Shown one piece after another: positions 42,271 through 50,358 of a stretch of DNA of 64,000 nucleotides. The DNA comes from Nioella aestuarii. Its GTDB lineage: Bacteria; Pseudomonadota; Alphaproteobacteria; Rhodobacterales; Rhodobacteraceae. The notes beneath the pieces were generated by a model. The model was not told the origin of the DNA. It saw only the letters and a list, made by a program, of their open reading frames with translations, and searched no databases. Both the position numbers and the translations under genes were made by a program. The stretch is taken from positions 1 to 64,000 of the forward strand of contig NZ_JBPBBA010000001.1 of assembly GCF_050896395.1 (NCBI RefSeq), in the 5' to 3' direction. How positions within the stretch are numbered: position 1 is the first letter of the stretch; every line of letters begins with the position of its first letter.

Positions 42271-44049
42271 TCATAACGTCCAGATCAGCGGAATGACGAG
42301 GCTGACAACGATCCCAAGGCTCAGGTTCAAGGGGATGCCGATCTTCATGAAGTCGGTGAAGCGATAGCCGCCGGGACCGTAGACCAGCATATTGGTCTGG
42401 TATCCAATCGGCGTTGCGAAGCTGGCAGAGGCCGCGATCATTACCGCGATCACCAGCGGGCGCGGATCGACACCGATGGCGGTGCCAAGCCCGATGGCGA
42501 CAGGGGTGATCACCACGGCGACGGCGTTGTTCGACACAAGCTCGGTCAGGATCGAAGTGATCAGGTAGATCACCCAGACCAGCACGAAGGGCGGCAGATC
42601 CCCCAGCCACGGGGCGAGCGCGTTCACGATCAGCTCCACCGCGCCGGTGTGTTCCAACGCGGCCCCGATGGCGAGCATGGCAAAGATCAGCGCCAGCAGG
42701 CGGCCGTCGACGAAGGAAAACGCCTCCTCCGCGTCGATGCATCGGGTGATCAGAACCGCCGCGACGGCCAGCACGGACAGCAGGAAAATGGGGGCCACGC
42801 CCAATCCCGCCAGCACCACGATCCCCACCATCGCGGCAAAGGCAATCGGCGCGTGGCGGCGGCGATAGGCGCGCTCGGTCGGGGCGGTGATGTCGACAAG
42901 GTCCATATCGGCGGCAAGGCGCTGGATGTCGCCGGGGTCACCTTCCAGCAGCAGCGTATCACCGACCTGCACGATCAGTTCGTCCAGCTGCCGCCCGATA
43001 TTCTGGTTCCGCCGGTGCACCGCCAGCGGGTAGACGCCATAGCGCCGCCGCAAACGCAGTGACCCAAGCGAACGGCCCACCATACGGCAGCCCGGCGAAA
43101 TCAGCACCTCCACCGTCGTGGTCTGCACCGAGGACAGCTTGTCCACCGTCCGCAGATCCTTGCTTTGCTGAAGGCCCAGAACCTCGGCCATATCGGTGCG
43201 CAGAACCACGCGGTCCCCGGCCTTGAGGACCACAGCCGCCATATTGCGGCGCAGCGAGGCATCGCCTCGCAGAACGTCGATCAGGCGCACGCCTTCGCGT
43301 TTGAACAGGTCCACCTCGTTCACGTTCTGGCCAATCAGGGCGCTGTCCTCTGGCAGGGCGACCTCGGTGAAGAACTTCATCTTCTTGCGGCCCGTCAACA
43401 TATCGGCCATCGAGCTGCGATCGGGCAGCAGGCGCGGCCCGACAAGGGCCATGTAGGCCATGCCGTAAAGCACCACGACAATGCCCACGGGCGTGACCTC
43501 GAAAATCGAAAACGGCACCAGTCCTTGCGCACGGGCCACACCATCGACCAGCAGGTTCGTCGAGGTGCCTATCAGTGTCAGCGTGCCGCCCATGATCGCG
43601 CCATAGGACAGCGGGATCAGCAGTTTCGAAGCAGGCCGGCTAAGCGACCGGGCAATCTGCACGAAGACCGGGATCATGACCACGACGACGGGCGTGTTCG
43701 AAACGAAGGCCGATGCGATGACCACGAAACCAAGCAGCGCTGCCAGAGCGACCTTGGGCTGGGTTTTGGCCTTGGCCTCTGCCAGATGTGTGAAGCTGGC
43801 CAACGCCCCGGTGCGCACAAGCGCGCCCATGACGATGAACATCGCGGCAATAGTCCAAGGCGCCGGATTCGACAGGACCGACAGCGCCGCGTCATAGGGC
43901 AGAAATCCGGCGGCCAGCAATGCCGCCGCCCCGGCGATGGCCACAACCTCCGCCGGAAAGCTTTCACGCACGAACAAAACAAACATCACGGCCACGACGC
44001 CGAGGGTCATAACCCCCTGCATGGTTGGCGATAGGAACTCAGCAAGCAT
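42271..44049 (-). CDS. SLC13-family permease with two TrkA-C domains (2)
   Basis: This 592-residue protein has the same architecture as the gene at 39628 (helices, two TrkA-C domains at about 200-380, helices), but sequence differs throughout. It shows GTSTNLLVDGVARAQG, GQNVNEVDLFKREGVRLIDVL and FATPIGYQTNMLVYGPGGY, the last being the SLC13 signature. It is probably an importer of a dicarboxylate, sulfate or other anion. Having two such genes convergent around an EamA gene suggests an old duplication or recruitment. Confidence 0.87.
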   Translation of the reverse strand: MLAEFLSPTMQGVMTLGVVAVMFVLFVRESFPAEVVAIAGAAALLAAGFLPYDAALSVLSNPAPWTIAAMFIVMGALVRTGALASFTHLAEAKAKTQPKVALAALLGFVVIASAFVSNTPVVVVMIPVFVQIARSLSRPASKLLIPLSYGAIMGGTLTLIGTSTNLLVDGVARAQGLVPFSIFEVTPVGIVVVLYGMAYMALVGPRLLPDRSSMADMLTGRKKMKFFTEVALPEDSALIGQNVNEVDLFKREGVRLIDVLRGDASLRRNMAAVVLKAGDRVVLRTDMAEVLGLQQSKDLRTVDKLSSVQTTTVEVLISPGCRMVGRSLGSLRLRRRYGVYPLAVHRRNQNIGRQLDELIVQVGDTLLLEGDPGDIQRLAADMDLVDITAPTERAYRRRHAPIAFAAMVGIVVLAGLGVAPIFLLSVLAVAAVLITRCIDAEEAFSFVDGRLLALIFAMLAIGAALEHTGAVELIVNALAPWLGDLPPFVLVWVIYLITSILTELVSNNAVAVVITPVAIGLGTAIGVDPRPLVIAVMIAASASFATPIGYQTNMLVYGPGGYRFTDFMKIGIPLNLSLGIVVSLVIPLIWTL

Positions 44050-44070
44050 CGGCGATCCCGTCCCGATTGG

Positions 44071-45000
44071 TCAGCGGCCATCATTCCCGAGCGGCACGGG
44101 ATGGGCAAGAGGATCCTTCGCGCGCGGTTGAACAAGCGCGATCCCGGTCAGCATCAGAGCAAACGCCGCCCAAACCCAGGGCGAATAGGATTCGCCAAGC
44201 AATATCCACGACCAGCCCACGCTGAACCCGGTCACCAGATAGGATATCTGCACCGCAAAGACCGGCCCGCCGCGCCCGACCAGCCAGACATATCCCGCAT
44301 AGCTGAGCGCATGGGCAATCGAAGAGATCACCACAGCCAGATCCGGCATCCGGTAGGGCGGCAGAGGGGATATCCATTCGCCCGACAGCAGTGCAATGGG
44401 CAGCGAGATCACAATCCCCACAAGCGACGCCCCAAACAACACCTGCACCGCATCCAGCGTCTCTGGTTGGTGACGGGCCACATAATTGCCTTCGAAGGCA
44501 TAGAATGCAGGTGCGATCAGCCCCACCGGAACCCAGGCCAGCATGGCAGGATCGGGCAGGCTGGTCTCTGGCAGCATGATCATGGCGATGGCTGCAAGAC
44601 CGAAGCTGAGACCGACGAGACGCTTGGTCGAGAACCGGTCATTGCCCCAGGCCAGCGCGATTGGAAAGGCGATCATCGGCACCGTGGCGATGCAGAGCGC
44701 AAGGATGCCGCCGGGCAGGTGAATGGCCGCCGTATAGCTGGCAGTGTTGGGCAGAAGCGTGCCGATGAGGGCAATAATCAGGTAAAACCGCAATGCACGC
44801 GGATCGGTTGGCAGGCCGCGTCCAGTCATTCGGTTGATGACGCCCAGAACCAACGCACCAAGGACGAACTGCCAGAAGATAATGCCGATATGGCGATAGC
44901 CCTCGCTGACCGCTATCTTGCCCATGGGAATGGAGATGCCCCACCCCATGGCGCAGGCCAGCAGCACCGCCACCAGCCAGAGTTTCTCAGAGCGCGCCAT
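44071..45000 (-). CDS. EamA-family (DMT) transporter
   Basis: This 309-residue inner-membrane protein has two EamA repeats (LWLVAVLLACAMGWGISIPM; YAFEGNYVARHQPETLDAVQ; FSVGWSWILLGESYSPWVWA). The GWSWILLGE type end is common in the second repeat. The start at 45000 overlaps the end of the ymdB-like gene by 14 bp, so they are coupled. Two other EamA genes lie within 12 kb, but sequences differ and there is no recent duplication. Confidence 0.83.
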   Translation of the reverse strand: MARSEKLWLVAVLLACAMGWGISIPMGKIAVSEGYRHIGIIFWQFVLGALVLGVINRMTGRGLPTDPRALRFYLIIALIGTLLPNTASYTAAIHLPGGILALCIATVPMIAFPIALAWGNDRFSTKRLVGLSFGLAAIAMIMLPETSLPDPAMLAWVPVGLIAPAFYAFEGNYVARHQPETLDAVQVLFGASLVGIVISLPIALLSGEWISPLPPYRMPDLAVVISSIAHALSYAGYVWLVGRGGPVFAVQISYLVTGFSVGWSWILLGESYSPWVWAAFALMLTGIALVQPRAKDPLAHPVPLGNDGR

Positions 45001-45811
45001 CCGGCTCCGCCTGTTGCAGCCGCCCGCCAATGCGGATCGGGGCCACGCGCAAAGCCTTGCCTGTCTTGTCATCAGTTTCGACAAACACGCCCGAAAGGGT
45101 GGCCTCGCCCGCGGCGGGGGTGAAACGCTCTTTCGGCATTCCGGTTATGAAGCGGCGCAGGGGTTCACCCTTTTCCATGCCGATCACGCTGTTGTAGTCG
45201 CCGCACATGCCCGCATCTGTCAGGTAAGCCGTGCCGCCGGGCAGAACCTGCGCGTCACCAGTCGGCACGTGAGTGTGGGTGCCGACAACAAGGCTCGCCC
45301 GCCCATCACAGAAATGACCGACGGCCATTTTCTCTGACGTCGCTTCGCAATGGATATCGACAATGATCGCGCTTGCGAGTCCACCAAGCGGATGGCTGCG
45401 CAAGACCCCCTCAACGGCCGAGAACGGGTCCGAGAAGGGGCGTTTCATGAACACCTGACCAAGGGCCTGCATCACCAGCACCTTGCGCCCGCCCTTGGCC
45501 TCGAACAGCTGAAAGCCGCGCCCCGGCGCGGTCTTGGCATAATTCATCGGCCGCACGATGCGCGGTTCCTTGTCGATGAACTGCAGCATGTCGCGCTGAT
45601 CGAAGGCGTGATCGCCTAGGGTCAGGCAATCAACCCCGGCGGCCAGCATGGTTTCCGCGTGGCTTTGCGACAGGCCATGGCCCGAGGTTGCGTTCTCACC
45701 ATTGACCACGACAAAGTCGAGCCGCCAATCGGTTTTCAGCCGGGGGAGTGTTTCGGTGATGCCAGCACGCCCCGCGCGCCCCATCACATCGCCAAGAAAA
45801 AGCAATCTCAT
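44987..45811 (-). CDS. ymdB: YmdB-family metallophosphoesterase
   Basis: YmdB-type (TIGR00282) phosphodiesterases use two metal ions and hydrolyse cyclic nucleotides in Bacillus. The 274-residue protein has the metal sites MRLLFLGDVMG, VVNGENATSGHGL, CLTLGDHAFDQ, VVDIHCEATSEKMA and VVGTHTHVPTGDAQVLPGGT. The ATG at 45811 puts the first motif at the N-terminus. Family members are also often found near fthC, which lies ~600 bp away on the same strand. Confidence 0.9.
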   Translation of the reverse strand: MRLLFLGDVMGRAGRAGITETLPRLKTDWRLDFVVVNGENATSGHGLSQSHAETMLAAGVDCLTLGDHAFDQRDMLQFIDKEPRIVRPMNYAKTAPGRGFQLFEAKGGRKVLVMQALGQVFMKRPFSDPFSAVEGVLRSHPLGGLASAIIVDIHCEATSEKMAVGHFCDGRASLVVGTHTHVPTGDAQVLPGGTAYLTDAGMCGDYNSVIGMEKGEPLRRFITGMPKERFTPAAGEATLSGVFVETDDKTGKALRVAPIRIGGRLQQAEPDGAL

Positions 45812-45866
45812 GTCCAAGGCTTAGGCGGTTCGGCGCGAGGCGGCAAGTGGTCGGCTGCGTTTGCCG

Positions 45867-46343
45867 TCAGGCAGAGGGCCGTACCGAGTAGGTGGCATCA
45901 TAGCTGACCGGAAAATTAACAGATCGGGCGATGTAGCACACCTCGTGAATACGGCCATGAATCTGGTCCGCCGCATCAGCGTCTGATCCGGGCGCGAGCA
46001 TGATCCGCGGCCGCAACGTGGCTGACAGAAACCGCCCGGCACCGGAGGGCAGGCTTTCCCCCACCGCCAGCGGCTCGTCCTCATAGCACTCAACCACGAT
46101 CCCTGCATCGCTGGCCAGATGCAGGAACCACAGCATGTGGCAGGCAGACAGCGCCGCGATCAGCATGTCCTCGGGGTTGTGAAGGGTCGGATCACCACCA
46201 AGAAGCGGGTCGTTGGAACAGTTGATCACCGGCTTTCCCGGGGTCTCTACATTCCATGTCCGGTCATAGCCACGATAGCTTGCCGTCCCCTGCCCCCGGT
46301 TTCCCGTCCAGACGATACGCGCGGTGTAGTCGTGTTTGGCCAT
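45867..46343 (-). CDS. OsmC-family peroxiredoxin-like protein
   Basis: OsmC proteins reduce organic hydroperoxides with two cysteines. The 158-residue protein starts AKHDYTARIVWTGNRGQGT. Its first active cysteine is in LSACHMLWFLHLA and the second in HEVCYIARSVNFPV. The PEDMLIAALSACH phrase is typical for the SACOL1771-like OsmC subgroup. Length and both cysteines are normal. It lies between ymdB and the 5-formyl-THF cyclo-ligase gene on the same strand. Confidence 0.9.
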   Translation of the reverse strand: MAKHDYTARIVWTGNRGQGTASYRGYDRTWNVETPGKPVINCSNDPLLGGDPTLHNPEDMLIAALSACHMLWFLHLASDAGIVVECYEDEPLAVGESLPSGAGRFLSATLRPRIMLAPGSDADAADQIHGRIHEVCYIARSVNFPVSYDATYSVRPSA

Positions 46344-46402
46344 TGGCTGTCTCTCCGAGAATTCGCAAATCCTAGCGCAATACAGCGCCGGGACCAGCCC
46401 CG

Positions 46403-46960
46403 TCAGGGCCGGAAGACGCCTGCCTCGGTCACCACCGCATCGAGCAACTGGTCCGTGGGTTCCACCACCAACCCCTCCAGTTCCTGCGCTGCGTAGGCGA
46501 AGCCGATTGCGCGGGTGGGACGCTTGGCGCGCAGCCCTTCCAGCGTCCGGTCATAGAACCCGCCACCATAGCCCAAGCGGTTGCAGCCCCGGTCGAACGC
46601 CACTAGCGGTGCGATGACGATTTCGGGTTCCAGCCAGTCTCCATTTTCTGGCACCTGCGCTCCGAAAGGGCCATCGACCATCCGGCAACCGGGCCGCCAT
46701 TCGCGGAACTTGAGCGGCTGACCATTGGCCTCGATCACCGGTACGCAGATGCGATTTACCTCGGCCAACGCGGTCATGGCCGGCGTTGGATCAAGCTCGG
46801 TCCGCATAGCCATGTAGGCGGCAATGACCTTGCCTGTCACGGGGCCGATCTCTTTCAACAATGCGGAATAGGCGTCCTCGACGGACGCGCGTTCAAAGGC
46901 CCCCGCCCGGGCGGCAAAGGCCTGCTTGCGGAGAGCGTTTTTTCGGGCGGTCAGGTCCAT
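46403..46960 (-). CDS. 5-formyltetrahydrofolate cyclo-ligase
   Basis: The enzyme (5-FCL, YgfA/MTHFS) converts 5-formyl-THF to 5,10-methenyl-THF using ATP. The 185-residue protein has the conserved RKNALRKQAF region near the N-terminus, the substrate segment IAAYMAMRTELDPTP, and the nucleotide-binding signature LGYGGGFYDRTL with the downstream AIGFAYAAQELE. The ATG at 46960 gives the standard length; longer frames are not supported. The VOC gene starts divergently ~76 bp away. Confidence 0.9.
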   Translation of the reverse strand: MDLTARKNALRKQAFAARAGAFERASVEDAYSALLKEIGPVTGKVIAAYMAMRTELDPTPAMTALAEVNRICVPVIEANGQPLKFREWRPGCRMVDGPFGAQVPENGDWLEPEIVIAPLVAFDRGCNRLGYGGGFYDRTLEGLRAKRPTRAIGFAYAAQELEGLVVEPTDQLLDAVVTEAGVFRP

Positions 46961-47035
46961 TCTGGCCTTTCTCTTGCACTTCGGCGGCAAGCGGGGTTTC
47001 CTGCGCCGAAAGATACTCCTGCAATGGGAAAACTC

Positions 47036-47650
47036 ATGCTGACATTCGACCATCTGGCCATTTCCTGCGACAGGCTTGCCAACGGTGTCGCCCATGTCGA
47101 GAGCCAATTGGGCGTGACACTGGCCCCCGGTGGGGAACACGCCGCCATGGGCACCCATAACCGGCTGCTGTCGCTTGGGGCAGATGAATACCTGGAGGTC
47201 ATCGCGATCAACCCAGATGCCCCCGGCCCTGATCAGCCGCGGTGGTTCGACATCGATAATTTCGCAGGCCAACCCCGCATGACCAACTGGATTTGCCGTT
47301 GTCCCGACCTGAACGCCGCGCTTGCAGCCGCGCCGAAAGGGGCGGGAGAGCCCTGGGACCTAGAACGGGGCGATCTGCGATGGCGGATGGCCGTGCCAAA
47401 GGACGGCAAGCTGCCCTTCAACAACTGCTTTCCGGCGATGATCGAATGGCAGGGCAGCGCCCATCCAGCCCCGCGCCTGCCCGACCATGGCATTCGCATG
47501 ACCGGGATCACCCTGACCCATCCCGAAGCCGCTGCCCTATCGGCCACGCTGGCCCCCATGATCACCGATCCGCGCCTGTCTATAGTAGCCGGCCCCGCCC
47601 CGGCGCTTTCGGTCGAGTTGACCGGTCCAAAGGGAACCATCCGCCTGTGA
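47036..47650 (+). CDS. VOC-family glyoxalase-like protein
   Basis: The 204-residue protein opens with LTFDHLAISCDRLANGVAHV and the typical GGEHAAMGTHNRLLSLG of glyoxalase-like domain proteins. It has a paired beta-alpha-beta-beta-beta fold with His in HLAI and Glu in YLEVIAINP as likely metal ligands. Substrate is unknown. The ATG at 47036 is preferred by homology; another ATG at 47024 lies four codons upstream. It overlaps the next gene by 4 bp (GTGA). Confidence 0.8.
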   Translation: MLTFDHLAISCDRLANGVAHVESQLGVTLAPGGEHAAMGTHNRLLSLGADEYLEVIAINPDAPGPDQPRWFDIDNFAGQPRMTNWICRCPDLNAALAAAPKGAGEPWDLERGDLRWRMAVPKDGKLPFNNCFPAMIEWQGSAHPAPRLPDHGIRMTGITLTHPEAAALSATLAPMITDPRLSIVAGPAPALSVELTGPKGTIRL

Positions 47651-48117
47651 TCCGCACCGCCCGACCTGCTGACGCGCCTGCCATTGCGGCGATCTGGAAC
47701 CACATCATTCGCGATACGGTGGCCACCTTTACCACTGAAGAAAAGCAACCCTCGGCAATTGCCGGAGCGATGGCTTCACAGCCCTATTGGGTTGCCGAAG
47801 ACGCGAGCACCGTTGTGGGATTTGCCACCTATTTCCAGTTCCGGGGCGGGCCGGGCTACGTCCATACGATGGAACATTCTGTACATATCACGCCCTCGGC
47901 CCAGGGCCGGGGGCTGGGGCGCGCCCTGATGGCCGCTATGGAAGACCATGCCCGCAAGGCCGGGGTGCATTCGCTTTTTGCAGGCATCTCGGGTGAAAAC
48001 AGTGCCGGACTCGCCTTTCACAGCGCGCTTGGCTATGCCCACACGGCACGGCTGCCGGAGGTGGGGCGAAAATTCGGGCGATGGCACGATCTTGTGCTGA
48101 TGCAGAAATTCCTCTGA
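47647..48117 (+). CDS. GNAT N-acetyltransferase (phosphinothricin-acetyltransferase-like)
   Basis: The 156-residue protein begins with a GTG inside the preceding stop (GTGA), IRTARPADAPAIAAIWNHI. It shows the acetyl-CoA motif A SAQGRGLGRALM and the GENSAGLAFHSALGY motif B typical of Pat/YncA-like members that acetylate amino-acid analogues. The in-frame sequence upstream of 47647 is proline/arginine-rich and is not part of the gene. It is co-transcribed with the VOC gene. Confidence 0.85.
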   Translation: MIRTARPADAPAIAAIWNHIIRDTVATFTTEEKQPSAIAGAMASQPYWVAEDASTVVGFATYFQFRGGPGYVHTMEHSVHITPSAQGRGLGRALMAAMEDHARKAGVHSLFAGISGENSAGLAFHSALGYAHTARLPEVGRKFGRWHDLVLMQKFL

Positions 48118-48149
48118 CATTCCCGGCCCATCCGGGGTAAAAGTCCTAC

Positions 48150-48833
48150 ATGTCTTTGTGGTCCCGTATCAGTGACGCGCTTTCAGCCCTCGCCTCTGGT
48201 GAAGGGCTTGGCGCGATGTTCGACAAGCTGCGCAAGCCGCCGGAATTGACCGTTGGCTTTGCGATTGCCGTAATCGCCCTCGGCGCAAAAATGGCCAAGG
48301 CCGATGGTCTGGTCACTCGAAACGAGGTTACTGCCTTCCGAGAGGTTTTTGCCATTCCGCAGGCCGATGAAAAATCGGCAGCCCGCGTCTTCAACCTGGC
48401 ACGCGAGGACGTTGCCGGGTTCGAGGATTACGCCCGCAAGATCGCCACAATGTTCGAAACCGACAGCGCCGTGTTGACGGACCTGATGGACGGGTTGTTT
48501 CACATTGCCGTGGCTGATGGCGAATACCACCCGGCGGAGAACGCCTTTTTGGAAAGGGTCGCCGAGATCTTTGGCATGTCCAAACGGGATTTTGCCGCCC
48601 TGCGCGCCCGGATCGTGCCCGATGCCGATCCAGACCCCTACACCGTTCTGGGCGTCGATCCGACGATGTCCCTTGATGACATCCGCAAGGCATGGCGGCG
48701 GCTGGTCGTGGAAACCCATCCTGACCGGATGATGGCGCGCGGCGTCCCCGAGGAAGCCGTTCAGCTGGCCCAGACCCGGTTGATCGCCATCAACAAGGCA
48801 TGGGAAGAGATCGAAACCCACCACGGGAGCTAG
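48150..48833 (+). CDS. djlA: TerB-like and J-domain protein (DjlA-type)
   Basis: This 227-residue cochaperone-like protein has an N-terminal TerB-type domain (about 30-140; VGFAIAVIALGAKMAKADG and FHIAVADGEYHPAENAFLERV) and a C-terminal J domain (about 165-225) with the HPD motif in VETHPDRMMARG. J domains stimulate DnaK ATPase. Unlike E. coli DjlA it lacks an obvious N-terminal transmembrane anchor. It is followed at 4 bp by the endonuclease-like gene. Confidence 0.85.
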   Translation: MSLWSRISDALSALASGEGLGAMFDKLRKPPELTVGFAIAVIALGAKMAKADGLVTRNEVTAFREVFAIPQADEKSAARVFNLAREDVAGFEDYARKIATMFETDSAVLTDLMDGLFHIAVADGEYHPAENAFLERVAEIFGMSKRDFAALRARIVPDADPDPYTVLGVDPTMSLDDIRKAWRRLVVETHPDRMMARGVPEEAVQLAQTRLIAINKAWEEIETHHGS

Positions 48834-48837
48834 GCCA

Positions 48838-49890
48838 GTGCGCATCGCAACCTACAACGTCGAATGGTTTGCCAATCTCTTCGATGACGACGGCGCTTTG
48901 CTGGATGACGGGCAGTGGTCCGGCCGCCAGGATGTGACGCGCGGCGAACAGCTGGCCGCCCTGTCCTTCGTATTTCAGCGTCTGGATGCGGACGCCATTC
49001 TGGTCGTCGAAGCACCGGACAGTTCGCGCCAGCGAAATGGCAGCTTGGCCTTGGAAAAATTCGCGGCCCACGCCGGTATCCGGGCGCGCAAGGCCCTGAT
49101 CGGGTTCGAAAACCACACGCAGCAGGAATTGATGCTTCTTTACGATCCCGACGTGATGGAAGCGATTCACGATCCGATCGGCGAAGAGACCGGCAAGAAA
49201 GGCGCGCGTGTTGCACCGCGTTTTGACGGAACCTACCGGATCGACCTCGACATCGACGCGACTGAGGATCTGGTGAAGTTCTCCAAACCGCCGCTGGAGG
49301 CGCTGATCGACAGTGCTGAGGGCACGTTTCGCCTGATTGGAGTTCATGCGAAGTCCAAAGCCCCCCATGGCGCACGCAACCGTGACGAGATGCTGCGGCT
49401 GGCCATCGCCAACCGGCGAAAGCAATTGGCGCAATGCATCTGGCTGCGCGAACGGGTGGATCATCACCTCGACATGGGCGATCCGCTGATCGTGGCGGGG
49501 GACTTCAACGATGGCCCGGGGCTTGACGAGTTCGAACGGCTGTTTGGCCGGTCGGGGCTGGAGATTGTTCTGGGCACAGATCTGGACGCCGAAGATCAGC
49601 TGTATGATCCACATGCGGAACAGGCGCTGCAATCACGGCTCGGCGCACAGCCTACCACCGCGCGTTTTTATATTCGCGACGAAGACCGTTTCCTGACGGC
49701 GCTTCTGGATTACATCATGGTCAGCCCGGTCCTGCGCCCGTTCTGCAGGGGCTGGCGTATCTGGCACCCGTTTGAAGACCCTTCGTGCTGGAGGAATGAA
49801 ACCCTGCAACGCGCATTGTTGGTCGCGTCGGACCATTTCCCGGTGACGATGGAGCTGAACGGGCCTTTCCCCGCCCCGGTCAGCGGCTGA
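48838..49890 (+). CDS. Endonuclease/exonuclease/phosphatase-family protein
   Basis: The 350-residue protein is an EEP-fold metal-dependent hydrolase: RIATYNVEWFANLF at the start, ILVVEAPDS, RLIGVHAKSKAPHG, VAGDFNDGPGLDEF and VASDHFPVTMEL at the end supply the Asn, Glu, Asp and His active-site residues. The target (nucleic acid, lipid or nucleotide) is not known. It starts with GTG at 48838, just after the DjlA-type gene, so it is translated in the same operon. Confidence 0.87.
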   Translation: MRIATYNVEWFANLFDDDGALLDDGQWSGRQDVTRGEQLAALSFVFQRLDADAILVVEAPDSSRQRNGSLALEKFAAHAGIRARKALIGFENHTQQELMLLYDPDVMEAIHDPIGEETGKKGARVAPRFDGTYRIDLDIDATEDLVKFSKPPLEALIDSAEGTFRLIGVHAKSKAPHGARNRDEMLRLAIANRRKQLAQCIWLRERVDHHLDMGDPLIVAGDFNDGPGLDEFERLFGRSGLEIVLGTDLDAEDQLYDPHAEQALQSRLGAQPTTARFYIRDEDRFLTALLDYIMVSPVLRPFCRGWRIWHPFEDPSCWRNETLQRALLVASDHFPVTMELNGPFPAPVSG

Positions 49891-49930
49891 CCCCTTCAAA
49901 CCGGGTGCCGTTGCGCATATCTTATGGCCT

Positions 49931-50266
49931 ATGAAACACGCCATCCCCCTTGCCCTGTTCATCGCCCTCACCACCCCTGCCGCAGCGCAGGAAAGTGGGG
50001 AAGACAGCAATCTGCGCGAAGGTTGGGGCCTATTGTCAGAGGGCTCTCGCCTGATCCTGGAAGGGTTGGCCGAGGAAATGCGCCCCTTCGTGGATGAACA
50101 CCTGCTGCCGATGATCGCCGAACTTGGCGCTCTGATTGACGACGTCGCCCTGTATGAGCTGCCAGAACGGTTGCCCAATGGCGATATCATCATCCGCCGC
50201 CGTGTACCGCAGGACCCCGAAACCGGCGAAGAGCTCGATCCGGTCGAGGACCCGGTTGATCTTTAG
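49931..50266 (+). CDS. Secreted hypothetical protein
   Basis: The 111-residue protein has a signal peptide (MKHAIPLALFIALTTPAAAQ, cleavage after about 20). It is followed by an amphipathic helix (GWGLLSEGSRLILEGLAEEM), then LPERLPNGDIIIRRR and an acidic tail PETGEELDPVEDP. I recall comparable short proteins in roseobacters sometimes mislabelled as ATPases, but no nucleotide-binding motif is present. It is likely periplasmic; function unknown. Confidence 0.65.
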   Translation: MKHAIPLALFIALTTPAAAQESGEDSNLREGWGLLSEGSRLILEGLAEEMRPFVDEHLLPMIAELGALIDDVALYELPERLPNGDIIIRRRVPQDPETGEELDPVEDPVDL

Positions 50267-50358
50267 ACATCGAATTCCCGACCTGATGCGCGGCCTCCAT
50301 TGCACTTTGCCCATGGGGCTGCCTATCTGTAGCCCGTGCAATGCAAGAGAGGTTCCCA

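Noticed and set aside
46344..46402. 6S RNA near the 5-formyl-THF cyclo-ligase gene
   Set aside because: 6S RNA often lies beside this gene, but the gap is only ~60 bp and no long bulged hairpin is evident there.
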